DNA of 64,000 bases from Calycina herbarum (lineage: Eukaryota; Ascomycota; Leotiomycetes; Helotiales; Pezizellaceae): the NCBI GenBank assembly GCA_001414485.1, contig LLEY01000187.1, forward strand, positions 1-64,000. The letters are read 5' to 3'. A program made the position numbers and the translations under genes. Shown here piece after piece: positions 45,728 to 55,577 of this stretch (positions are counted from its first letter, which is position 1; the number at the start of each line of letters is the position of its first letter). The notes under the pieces were generated by a model that was not told where the DNA came from, did not search any database, and saw nothing but the letters and a program-made list of their open reading frames with translations.

Positions 45728-47050
45728 ATGATGACGAGGACGATCTCACGCTTCTATCGAAGCTGCTCGCAGGCATACTCGATGATGCTGCGTGTACCAC
45801 GCACGGCTCTGGCTTTTATCTGGCGGAGTCTCATCTGGCGCATGGTATCCGGATTACATCGATCTCACGGACAGTATATCGACTTTATTCCCAGGTCTTA
45901 CGAAGAGGATGAAATATGGGAGAAAGGCATGGAGCCGAGATGCCGCTCCCTTAGACTCGTATGCCATTCTTTGCACCTTACATGGCATGTCAAGGTTACG
46001 TTTCGAGGCACACTTCAATCGGCTCAGACGAGCACCTTTGCGGCTAAACAGGTCCGGAGGGAACAACTCATGAACCTTTGCCTCTGTATCGACTTCGACG
46101 TAATCAGGCTCTTAGATGATACAGTTACCGCGCTCATCATCGAGTGCCAGCAAGATCCGACATCGAACGTTTCACAGTCACAGAGGCTGGATTTCAAGAA
46201 GAGACTAGATATCGAATCCGAGTACTCTCCCATTATCGATCAGCTTTGCGTACGTGTACGAGAAGACCCGACCCGTGTACGATATCCAACATACGATGCT
46301 AGCGTCGGTTTTGTTCCCACGAAAGAGGTATCGGAAATCACCAAGACAGAAGAGCTTGGTATGGGCGTACACAAGGCACATATCATTGGAGATGAGATTA
46401 CATATGTATACAAGGAAGTGGATCGGCCACTGTATGAGCCGAGAGATAGCGAGACGCTGGAACAAGAACTACGCAATTTGATATTGTTGCGTGGCGTTGA
46501 TGGTGTTGTGCAGCTCGTTGCTGCTGTTGTATCCAGAAATCCGTATCAAACCATGGGCATCAACAGCAGTGATGGTCAGACTGTTATACGTGGGATTCTA
46601 CTTGTATATCACTCGAACGGTACGCTGAAAAGCTTTTTGCAGTCGCCCAAGAAGGACTTGCCCTGGCTCCAATGGGCTATTCAGATCACTAGTGCACTCA
46701 GCCGGCTTCATGATTTCGGTATAACACATATGGATTTGAAACCTACAAACATTGTACTCAGCACCATAGCTATGGAAGCCGTTCTCATCGATGTCAGCGG
46801 CGTTGGAGGTACCAGTCGAGATTGGCTTTCACCGGAGATGAGGACATTATCAGAACCACTATCTGAAGATCTACAGTCTCGTATACAAAACGACATTTGG
46901 GCACTGGGGAAAATAGTTTCAGTAATGGCCAACGCTACAAGTGATCAGACAGAACAACGACTTCTGACCCAGCTTTCACAGCTTGCTACTACAGAGCTTC
47001 TTCCACGGATTTCTCTTCAAGATGCGCTTTCACTGCTCTCCCAGACCTGA
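45728..47050 (+). CDS. fungal protein kinase-like protein with DVSG motif
   Basis: A 440-residue frame from the ATG at 45728. The kinase domain occupies about residues 200-430: a lysine in TYVYKEVDR near 228, then the catalytic loop HMDLKPTNIVLS near 333, and LIDVSGVGG where most kinases have DFG. The WLSPEM segment stands for APE and DIWALGKIV for the DxWxxG helix. The HRD motif is HMD and the glycine loop is poor, so catalytic strength is uncertain. Residues 1-110 are doubtful because all three plus frames are open over 45697-46073 and the best protein-like frame is not obvious; a frameshift there is possible. This kinase type often sits near HET genes in filamentous fungi, and one lies 1.6 kb downstream. 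Confidence 0.6.
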   Translation: MMTRTISRFYRSCSQAYSMMLRVPRTALAFIWRSLIWRMVSGLHRSHGQYIDFIPRSYEEDEIWEKGMEPRCRSLRLVCHSLHLTWHVKVTFRGTLQSAQTSTFAAKQVRREQLMNLCLCIDFDVIRLLDDTVTALIIECQQDPTSNVSQSQRLDFKKRLDIESEYSPIIDQLCVRVREDPTRVRYPTYDASVGFVPTKEVSEITKTEELGMGVHKAHIIGDEITYVYKEVDRPLYEPRDSETLEQELRNLILLRGVDGVVQLVAAVVSRNPYQTMGINSSDGQTVIRGILLVYHSNGTLKSFLQSPKKDLPWLQWAIQITSALSRLHDFGITHMDLKPTNIVLSTIAMEAVLIDVSGVGGTSRDWLSPEMRTLSEPLSEDLQSRIQNDIWALGKIVSVMANATSDQTEQRLLTQLSQLATTELLPRISLQDALSLLSQT

Positions 47051-47083
47051 CCAGAACACCTCAAGAGAACTCAGACCAATTAA

Positions 47084-48400
47084 CCTCATCTGGATCAAAA
47101 TCTCCGACATAAGGACTTGAGACCTGAAAATATACTCTTCCTCGACGAGACTACAGATCGCTCACATCCACGAATACGACCAATTATTGCGGATTTTGGC
47201 GAAAGCAAAGATCACAATCCCGGCGCACTTACGTCCAACAAAGGGTCAGCCTTTTACCAAGCCCCCGAGCAGTTTCGAGATGGACTCAAGGGTACACTAA
47301 AGCCGGATATCTTTTCACTCGGGTGTTGCTTCAAATACATCGAAGGGATTCTTCATTCCGGCGAGAAAGGATTATCCAAAGTTGATAAAAGTGCAAGCTC
47401 TGGTAAAGGTGGATTTGCGGTCAATTTGTACCGGGTACAGATCTGCTTGGGCGACCTAATCAAGAAAGAGCCCTCCAAAGATATAAGCGTGGATCACTTC
47501 CTTCGATGCTGGGGACCTCAACTTAATGATATGCTTGGAGCACGGCCTGATTCTCGACCATGTGTTAGAACATGCCTCCAGGCATATTCCAACGTCGAAC
47601 GCGTGTTTGAACAATACAAACAAAAACAAATAATACTAGTACGTTTCAAAACTTTATATTCCGCAAGTTCTACGGAAATCGACTTGTCGCAGATGCAGAA
47701 CGACTCAGAGTTATATTATGCAATTGTTCAAGGCATTCTCAAGGAGCAAAACAAGATTCCATTCAGACTGACCAGGAAGCTTCCTGCCTTGCGTGTATGT
47801 TTCGTTGATTGGAAAGCGAACTGGATGGAGCCATCTGGGCAGGGTGTGGTGTTCTTGCTCTTGCTCTTGCTTTGTCGTACTTCTGACTTCTGGCTTCTGG
47901 ATCTATCTGAGTCGAACATGGAGTCATCTCGGCGCTGGCGTCCTCGTTACTCTAAGGCTGCTTACAAGTTGCAAGGAACCTTAGAAGATCTACTTCGTTC
48001 ATATTCCAAGCCACCTAACTCGGTCACGACTGAAGAACGAGATCACATCGGCAGCAGTTCCATCTTACGGTCTGCTAAATTACTCGTCCAAGAGTCCCAA
48101 AAGGAAAATATTTCTATCGCCTTTTGGGCCCTGTCAGTGGAAGAAAAGTTGCCGATATCTTTTCTTGTCATGTTTCGTTTTCTTTTTATGCGTGGGTTAT
48201 TGTGGTATGTGGTGATAAGACCGTATTTCGAAAGTTACTCTCAGTCCTTTGTTTGGTTGGCGGATGTCTTCTTAGTCTTCGTGATACTTCGTTTGTTGTT
48301 GAATTATTTAAAATTCCCATTTGGAGGACCTATCAAATTTAGGCGCTTTTACCTGTTACTTTTCGTAATATCTGAGGAACTGGCTTCTCTTCGATGTTGA
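47084..48400 (+). pseudogene. protein kinase remnant lacking the N-lobe
   Basis: An open frame from just after a TAA at 47081 encodes the C-terminal half of a second kinase: LDQNLRHKDLRPENILF (catalytic loop), IIADFGESK (DFG), SAFYQAPEQFRDG (APE) and DIFSLGCCF. There is no ATG before these motifs (the frame opens at codons read CCT CAT CTG) and no N-lobe, glycine loop or VAIK lysine. It starts only 33 bp after the previous kinase stop. The tail holds LYYAIVQGILKEQNK, typical of this fungal family, then two hydrophobic segments (FLVMFRFLFMRGLLWYVVI and WLADVFLVFVILRLLLNYL). An upstream exon is not seen. Truncated remnant is the best reading; a product by readthrough or splicing is less likely. 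Confidence 0.6.
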
Positions 48401-48659
48401 AGCTAATTGTGCTACAAAAAATGACTCAGATTCAAACTCTGTATTTCCGGTTGTACAAGTATCTCGATTGTGGTGGCTTAGAGGCAAACACCCACAGCCT
48501 CAGCTGAAGGGCTGTGCTGAGCGAGGCCCTACAGCCTCTTCTTAAAGGCTGGGCTCCAGGTCCACTACATTGCTTACCTGTTTGCGTCTCATCGAAAAGC
48601 AAACAGAAACAACATGAAAATTGCGACCTACTGTAAATCATTTACGGATATTTACAAGT
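48401..48659. other. spacer with two GGCTG hairpins
   Basis: Two short inverted repeats lie between the kinase remnant and the HET gene: CACAGCC...GGCTGTG near 48501-48524 and CAGCCT...AGGCTG near 48532-48552. They may be coincidental or a relic of a repeat. No coding signal. Confidence 0.4.
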
Positions 48660-50695
48660 ATGTGTTGTCCTACATGCGACTGTCTTGGTTATTGTTCTAA
48701 GCGAGAACATGGCGACAATATCCTGCTAGATCGGCCCTTTGAAGATTTCAAGAAATCTGTAGAAAGCGGGTGCTCCTTCTGTAGCCTCGCTTTAGAGGGT
48801 TCGGCTCTATTGAGAGCTGGTGGTACGAATTCGCGGCTGGCGATACAGTTATATTCACAAGCATCTACCGAGTTATGCTCGTTGCCAGTAAGAGGGCAAT
48901 ACGACGGCGTGCAAATCTATGCATCCGACAGTAAGCATTCCGGGCAGCGTCTTTGGCTAAAGAACGAGCAGCTAAAATATTTCGTTGGTGCAGAACAGAC
49001 AGATTCCCAGCACCCGAAATTAGGCAGCAATGTCCCGACAAAGCCATATTCGAGAGAGTCTCAGCATTTTCTCGAAGATAACTATAATACTTGCCAGAAG
49101 GTGCACGAAGATTGCCGTCAAGTGTCCAGTCTACTTCCAAAACGTATCATCGATATCTCCCGTTCTCAATTTCGCTTGGTGGAATCAGAGTGTGGCCAGA
49201 CAGGCACTTATGCGGCTCTATCTTACTCCTGGGGGGTTCGAGGCTATCGAGTAGCAACATCACAGAATTATGAGAAGTTGAAAGTCGGGATTGATCGAGA
49301 CTCGCTGCCAATAGTCTTCCAAGACGCGGCAGGAATATCTCAGAGATTACACGTCAACTATCTTTGGATCGATACTTTGTGCATCATACAAGATAGTAAG
49401 AGCGACTGGGAAAATGAAGCGGCCAAAATGGCAGACATCTTTGAGAATGCTGCTATAACTATCGCAGCTTCCTCGTCTCCTAACCCACGCATCTCATTAT
49501 TTACTACACGCTCATCAACGTATCAACAAATAAGACTGAACACTAGGCAATATTTGGCTCCCGTGTTTAATGCAAGACGAAGATTCCTTTTGGGGTCCAC
49601 GCGACGAACTCTATGTCTTCGCAAACCGATCCATTGGATTTGCGCGCTTGGGCACTTCAAGAGAGAGAGCTTTCGACAAGAATTATATCATTTACCGAAG
49701 CAGAACTACAGTGGAGATGCCGAAAAACAACAGTGTGTGAATGCCATCGAATGCCAAACTCATCGCCGCCACTCTTCCATCCTTCTGTGGCAATTTTTAA
49801 GAGCGACAAGGACAGCAATGACTCCATCGGCGGGACTCAGATTGTTGAAGAGTACACTTTCCGCAATTTGACGATAATCGAGGATAAGCTTCCCGCGCTG
49901 AGCGGTCTGGCAAGCAAGTTCCATGCCCTGACCGGGTTTACATACGTTGCTGGGCATTGGAAGGAAAGCTTACTGTCAGACCTCGTCTGGCAGAATGGCT
50001 CTGAGTATCTCCAATATCCATCGACTTATCTGGCGCCTAGTTTCTCGTGAGCTTCCTTACCTGGTCCAGTAAATTTCCGGTTTGCGCGACATGATTACAA
50101 GGGTGTTCGAATATATCACTCGAAGCTCCTCGTCGTACACTCTGCTACGACCAACGGCAATATATACAGCAGGGTTATAGGCGGCTCGCTGACACTTCGT
50201 CGCTACACTTTGGATGCTCGGTTACGAAGCACTAGCCCGACGGATCCTCAGGCGTACGAAATTTGTATTGGAGACGCGGTATACCCGCCCAGTACTAATA
50301 AACGAACTACATGTGAATTTGCGATTGATACGCCACTGATATCTTTCCACGCTGGAGAAGATCAAACAGAATCAGATAATATTTCACGCGTTAGACCACC
50401 AGAGCGCACGGGAGACAGAGTAGAGGGCTTGGTCAAGCTCCTGACTGTATTCTCCATCCATTCTCAGAATCATCTGTACCAAAACTTTCTAGTCCTTGGG
50501 AAATCTCGCACCAGTAGCACCAGTTATGAAAGAATTGGAATCGGAACGGGCAAGATCTACTCCAATAGCGGCTTGGAAAGCCGCAATCCAATTGAGCCAC
50601 AGCTTGTAAAGCCTTTTGAATGGCTCGCAGTCGAATTTGAAAAGAGAGGTCGTAGTATTGAGGGTGTAGCGGAAGAGGCGGTTTGTATCATTTGA
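48660..50695 (+). pseudogene. HET-domain (heterokaryon incompatibility) gene, broken
   Basis: HET domains mediate cell death after fusion of incompatible hyphae. The ATG at 48660 gives the Cys-rich start MCCPTCDCLGYCSKREHG, then SGCSFCSLAL. The HET core is clear at about residues 185-290: YAALSYSWG, LPIVFQDAAGISQRLHV, YLWIDTLCIIQDSKSDWENEA and MADIFENAAITIAAS. Two lesions follow. Between about 49569 and 49612 the frame shifts: the continuing family sequence DPLDLRAWALQERELSTRIISF is in another frame. At 50048-50050 a TGA replaces the Trp of SFSWASL; the frame then stays open through PVNFRFARHDYKGVRIYHSK to 50695. Without these the protein would be about 677 residues. The N-terminal HET part could still be made as a truncated protein. 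Confidence 0.8.
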
Positions 50696-50777
50696 CCTGA
50701 TTTTGTCCTTCGCTGTCTCTGTAGCACAGCCGTCTTAAGTTAGAGCTGTCAAAGTTGTAGAAAGTAAAGTGTCTGGC

Positions 50778-50873
50778 TTACTCAAAAGATGCACCTTGGC
50801 AGATGCTACACTGAGTGCTGTCCGCCTTAGCCTTGTGCAATTTACAAGTTACACATAATTCTATTACAAGCAT
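50778..50873 (-). CDS. 31-residue CxxC...CxxC mini-protein, second copy
   Basis: ATG at 50873, stop TAA at 50778-50780. CVTC and CSIC occupy residues 7-10 and 22-25, the same positions as in the first copy, with KLHKAKADSTQ between. The copy is truncated after CQG and continues with ASFE. Conservation of all four cysteines while the linker changes is the main argument for past selection. Confidence 0.35.
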   Translation of the reverse strand: MLVIELCVTCKLHKAKADSTQCSICQGASFE

Positions 50874-50885
50874 GATCTTTAGCCT

Positions 50886-51002
50886 TTATCGTATATGTGA
50901 GATGAACTGATGTGGATAATCACCTTTGCAGGTTCTGCACTCAATGCTCTCTGTCTCGGCCTTTCTTTTTTTACAAGTTACACATAACGCTGATTTGGGC
51001 AT
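50886..51002 (-). CDS. 38-residue CxxC...CxxC mini-protein
   Basis: ATG at 51002, stop TAA at 50886-50888. The product has cysteines as CVTC at residues 7-10 and CRTC at 22-25, with KKRKAETESIE between, a spacing that could bind one zinc ion. It may not be translated on its own, since the frame is also open upstream for over 80 codons. It resembles no family I know. Its nearest relative is the next unit downstream. Confidence 0.4.
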   Translation of the reverse strand: MPKSALCVTCKKRKAETESIECRTCKGDYPHQFISHIR

Positions 51003-51131
51003 GATATTTAGCCTGTATCTTATATCTGAGATAACCGGATGTGGATAGTATTTTCCTCTCAAACACCTAGAAAAGATGAAAATGCATAAAATGTGAAGCG
51101 ATGCACGGAAGAGCAGCGTTGTGAAGCGGTC

Positions 51132-51483
51132 GCCTTGGAAGTTGACCGTTCTTGGTCGAGATAGCAAATAAATAAGAATGGCATATGTTACCTTAATAAA
51201 CAGCCTGCAATTTTTAGTCGGACAGACACCGGTTCCGAAAAATATAGAATACATCCTATCAACATACTAGGGTCTCATTATTAACACTTAATTAAAAAGT
51301 CTACAATAAAGTACTTGTCGCCAAATATAGAGAGACATGGTTTTCATTCGAAAAGGTTTTAGAGCTCATGGTACTATTCATTGCTAGATTTAGGTTGGCA
51401 TAACTTTTCGCTAACTTGAAAAGAACCTGGATCTGCAAACTATTCTCACAGTACTTCCAGATTAAAAACCCCTCGGTAAGATC
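51132..51483. other. spacer, nothing recognised
   Basis: About 350 bp of AT-rich sequence between the mini-module repeat and the stop codon of the acyl-CoA dehydrogenase. No gene, RNA or repeat was recognised. Confidence 0.5.
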
Positions 51484-52993
51484 TTACTCACTCTTACTTG
51501 GGCCAAATGTAGCAGCCCAAGGTTCATAACCCGGAGAGTTGAAAATACGTTCCACCTGTCGCCTCCGAACTCCTACATTACCACCATCGAAAAGAGGGAG
51601 ACATATAGCCGTATTTAGTAACTCTCCCCACGGCAAGCCAGCATCATAAGATGATCTATACCCGCAGTCAGCCCGATATTCCACCCTGTATTATCAAGAA
51701 GAAAAGAAGTCAAAACTTACATCCCCACCAAATTCATAGCATCAACAACACACTTCACAGCACCATCCGAACAAAAGATCTTTGTCTCATAAGCGAGCTC
51801 GGCCGCGTTCTCGTTTTTCTCCAACCCCACGCAAGCTTTCCAAGTCAATGCTCGACTGGCTTCACATCTCATCTTAATATCGATAAGAAGATCAGCAACA
51901 CTCTGCCGTTCAATAACTGGTACTTTGCCATTCCTTGTGTCCTTCTTTGCAAATTCGAGGGCGAGACCAAAAGTTCTTCTCATAACACCCACCGAGATAG
52001 CTCCAACCAATGCCGCGGATAAGGTGAATGCCTTTTCAATCACAGCAGCACCTTGACCTGGTGCAGCGAGTAAATTGGAGGCAGGTACTCGGAGATTGGT
52101 GAACTTCACATGGGGTCCAGAGGTAGCGTTGTGACCGACGGTTTCTGGGTGTTTGAGCACTTTGTATGTGATTGGATCTTTGGCAATAACTTCTCGAGTG
52201 ACGAGAAGGATGGCGACCTGACTAGGTGAGCCTCCTTCAAGCCGACAAGTTACACACTGGAGGTCTGCCCCTCGTTCGTCCCAGCCGGCGCAGTTTGTTG
52301 CCCATATCTGTTTGAGCGAGTTAGCTATTTGGAATAAAAGCTTTGGAAAGAGGATCAAGGGGAAAGATGATTGAATTTGCTATTTAAGGAGAATTGGATA
52401 CTCAATTTCTGGATTTCTCCAAACACTTGAGAGTTACGAGAGCAACGATAACCAAAAGGAATGACTGTACAAATGAAATCCTTTCAACATACTTTCTCTC
52501 CATTGATAACCCATTCATCGCCCTCTTGTCGCACTGTCGTTTGCAACCCCAGCCCATCTTCCTCAACAAAATTTGCAACCCCTCCTGGTTCAGAATGAAC
52601 CAAACTAGCAAGCGGCGATCCCGTCCCCCTCAAAAAAGGTTCAAAAAACCTCTTATGTTGCTCCTCATTCCCCCCAATAATAAGTGGTAGCAAACCAAGT
52701 CCAGTAGCGAGAATTGTCAGAGAAGCACTTGCTTCCACAGCATAGAATTCCTCAGCACAAATTGCTGCTTCAATCAAGGGGCCACCAATTCCACCCAAGG
52801 CACTTGGAACCTGGGCTTTGATCAATCCTGCTGTTGTAGCGGTCTCGTAGATTGATTTTGTTGATTGGAATTTGCCGAATGGGGTTTGGTGAGGGGCTTG
52901 CAGGGTGGATGCAGTGCTTAGGACTGTGGTTGCGAATTCTTGCGCTGATTTTCGGAGGGCATTCTGCTCTGGGGAGAGGGAAAAGTCGATCAT
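51484..52993 (-). CDS. acyl-CoA dehydrogenase family protein
   Basis: FAD-dependent acyl-CoA dehydrogenases catalyse alpha-beta desaturation of acyl-CoA thioesters. Exons: 52493-52993, 51721-52307 and 51484-51685; 429 residues, the family length. The N-terminal domain starts MIDFSLSPEQNALRKSAQEF, then PSALGGIGGPLIEAAICAEEFY. The middle beta domain has LASLVHSEPGG (typical substrate/FAD region) and WVINGEK before intron 1. The C-terminal helical domain shows ERQSVADLLIDI and VVDAMNLVGM, then LPWGELLNTAICLPLFDGGNVGVRRRQ, the usual FAD/dimer segment. Intron 1 is 185 nt; intron 2 is only 35 nt (GTAAGT...ATACAG) but its removal is needed to keep frame. Substrate chain length and cellular site are not shown. 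Confidence 0.92.
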
Positions 52994-53556
52994 GGTGAAA
53001 TGAATGTAGCCTGATGTTGGTTAGAAATGATTTTGTATAATGGTGGAAGGCATCGAGGGCTTTGGAGAGAGGTCAACGACTATGTAGACGAAATTGGTAA
53101 GTGCGGGGTCACCATCAACTGTGGGAGCTTACGTGAGCTTGCTTGAAAAATTACCAATGAAATGGCGATTTTATAGCATGGTGGTGTGCTTAATCTCAAT
53201 CTCCGAGGAAGAGATTAATAACCTCCAATAGGAAAAAACTGTGTTATAACAAGGACATTCGATAGAAATTACCTGAGGCTTGGCTAATTTACAACGATAA
53301 TCTATGCCTAGAGTTAGCGAACAATTTGAAAAATAGATGGGAAGAAAGTCACTAGGAAGTCAAAAGAGCGACAAAGAAACGAGGCACACGCTTTCCTATC
53401 ATAAAATCAAAGAAGTATCATCCCAGTTTAGGCATACGCGAGATATTGCCAAATCGTTCGTCTATAGGTCGCCTTTGGTCTCAATCCTACCATCAATACC
53501 TACTAACTATCGCCCTCTTGCCTCCAAAAGCACCACCCCTTTTCCAAACATTCGCT
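52994..53556. promoter_or_regulatory. upstream region of the acyl-CoA dehydrogenase
   Basis: 563 bp between the dehydrogenase ATG (-) and the 3' end of the epoxide hydrolase pseudogene (-). It probably holds the dehydrogenase promoter. A plus-strand frame at 53337-53591 has no motif and runs into the pseudogene; it is dismissed. Confidence 0.5.
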
Positions 53557-54989
53557 TCAGATCTGAGCTAAAAGCTCTGGCTGCCCAGTAGCAAAGAAGT
53601 GGCCCCCGACATCGCGTTCCGATTCATGGACCACATCCCCAATGGCCGTACACCAAGCTTTAGGTAGAACAAAGTTTTCCTTCGCATTGAAAGCTAAAAA
53701 TTCATATCAGTCTCAAGATGCAGAAATTCTCAAAAGAAAGGAAGCAATGGAAATTACCTAGCCCCAACTTAATTAACACCAGGAATATATTCCTCAACCT
53801 TGGCCCTCATCACAGAATTTGGTCCTTCTTTCGTATTGGCAACTTCATAATAGATTCTCCCAGCTGCACCTGGACCTCCAGCACTAAACTGGTACACACT
53901 AATCCAGGTAAATATCTTGTCGTCAGTCCATGGGTAGTCATCTGACCAATCATGCTGTTTCTCATATATCCAGGCTAGAAGTGCAGTTGGGGAATCGTTT
54001 AATGCATAAGCGACAGTTTGTGGTCCGGTGTATTGTGGGAAATAGAAACCTCGCCCGGTGTCTGCAAATTTTGTTGTACGTTCTGAGATAAAAGTTAGCA
54101 CTGATACCTGACAACCTTCTGAGTGAGACGCCGGAGCTGTTGAGAGTCAGTTTGTACATACCAAGTCCAGCTTTTTCTCGGGCGCTGTAAGGCGTGAATG
54201 CATATTTGAGTGCCGAAATGGGATTTTTCATCATAGTCGGCGGGACATCTCGGAACATGTTGAGATGACTAGCTTTGACATGCTCAGGATATGCCAATCC
54301 TATGCAACGGGTTAGATGAATCCCAACCCCCCCCTTGGGTAACATATTCGTCATATCCGAGTTGAAGCATCAACGTGTGGCAGTCTTTAGCGTACTGCTT
54401 GGCAGCGAACCCACGTTGCTTGACACTGGAATTGAAACCGAAATTTGGCAAAGATGGTGCTATGATATGGAATGCTGGACCATCTGGTCGAGACAGCAAT
54501 GGGAGAAGTGGTAAGACCTCTAGAAATGACCCCGGCCCTGAATAGTGTTAGTCTCCGGATCTGATTCCTATGCGTTTGCTAATAACTTACATCCGTGGAC
54601 AAACAGCAGTGGAATGGCATTCTCAACTGTGCTCTTCTGCCAAACAAAATGAATATCTAGCTCGTCGGATCCATTGACTTTGATGCCAGTGTGATACTGA
54701 GGAATTTCGTTCAAACGTTTCTCCGCTTACCTCAAATCCCATTGCTCCCATGCTTTGGTCAATCACTTCATTTCTGCCTAGGGATGTGTCGTTAGTATCG
54801 GCTCTCCACCGAATTACCCACACCCCCTTGAACAGAAATAAGATATAAACGGGGTTCACATACCAACGGAACACCCAGGTCCCATCCAGACTCATCAAGC
54901 TCATCGGGAAACTCGGCTAGGGCCAATTTTGTCTTCAAAGTATCTGACTTTTTCTGCGGAACGGCAATCTTATATGGTTGAGGAGTCAT
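53557..54989 (-). pseudogene. epoxide hydrolase (alpha/beta fold, EHN type), decayed
   Basis: Microsomal-type epoxide hydrolases open epoxides through an Asp nucleophile and a His-Asp/Glu pair. Segments in order: MTPQPYKIAVPQKK start, [115 protein letters not shown], then LPKAWCTAIGDVVHESERDVGGHFFATGQPELLAQ. Exons about 54864-54989, 54591-54777, 54162-54537, 53758-54082 and 53557-53693. Lesions: in-frame TGA at 54763-54765 and TAA at 54727-54729; loss of the Asp nucleophile and frame at the G8 run (54327-54334); and a TTAA duplication at 53769-53776 that shifts frame before the catalytic His. These make a functional enzyme very unlikely. Confidence 0.85.
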
Positions 54990-55577
54990 GGTGTTCGATA
55001 AAAGGAAAAATTGGAAAATCGGGCAGGAATAATAATGACAAGTATGCTGTAAACTGGAGAAGATGGGACACTTTGCTTGAGATTGGCAGCTGAATAACAG
55101 CAGAATGACTGAAAGAGGAACAGAGAGTTATTTGAACTGTCTGGAATAAACATTGGCACCGCAACACACCCTGTAATCGATTGGTAAACTTAACAAGAGT
55201 ATGGAGGTCTGGAGGGCGCAGAGAAGTACATTTGAGATAAAAACATGTTGTAACTCTGGCAAATAGAGATAAGATATATGCGATGTGGACTGTCTCAAAT
55301 GTCCATAAATATAAATACTATGTCATTGGGTTGGTTAGGTTGACCTATCATTGTTGGAGCATAAATTTACTTGGAGAGAGTAGGTGAGGTGGTATCTGGG
55401 TGGTTGCTCATGAATTAGAAATAGATGTCGGCGAAAGGTCACGTGGCATCGTGCGAAGAGCTCCGAGGTGCGTCATCGAGTCCTAGCACCATCACCATTC
55501 TACCACCAGAACCCGCAGACAGTCGACGAGACATGAATTTGAAACTGGCAGCTATCCAGAAATGATGCGAGACCACC
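54990..55577. promoter_or_regulatory. divergent region between epoxide hydrolase and RAD4
   Basis: 588 bp between the former start of the epoxide hydrolase (-) and the ATG of RAD4 (+). AT-rich and free of credible coding frames. The RAD4 promoter lies in the right part. Confidence 0.5.

Larger units (their letters stand above)
50696..51131 (-). repeat. 129-bp tandem repeat encoding CxxC...CxxC mini-modules
   Basis: Reading on the minus strand, a 129-bp (43-codon) unit is present about 2.5 times. The complete unit starts with ATG at 51002; the next starts at 50873. Upstream of 51002 is the tail of a further unit (C-LRGKYYPHPVISDIRYRLNI), homologous to the end of the complete one (C-KGDYPHQFISHIR) but with its second cysteine pair degenerate. 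Each unit codes CVTCK..KA...S..C..C. In the complete unit the tyrosine codon before RLKI has become TAA, which splits what was probably one long repeat protein. Confidence 0.65.

Noticed and set aside
45697..45912. Acidic frame DDEDDLTLLSKLLAGILDD before the kinase
   Set aside because: It has no ATG (opens at TTG) and ends after 71 codons; kept only as a hint of a possible N-terminal frameshift.
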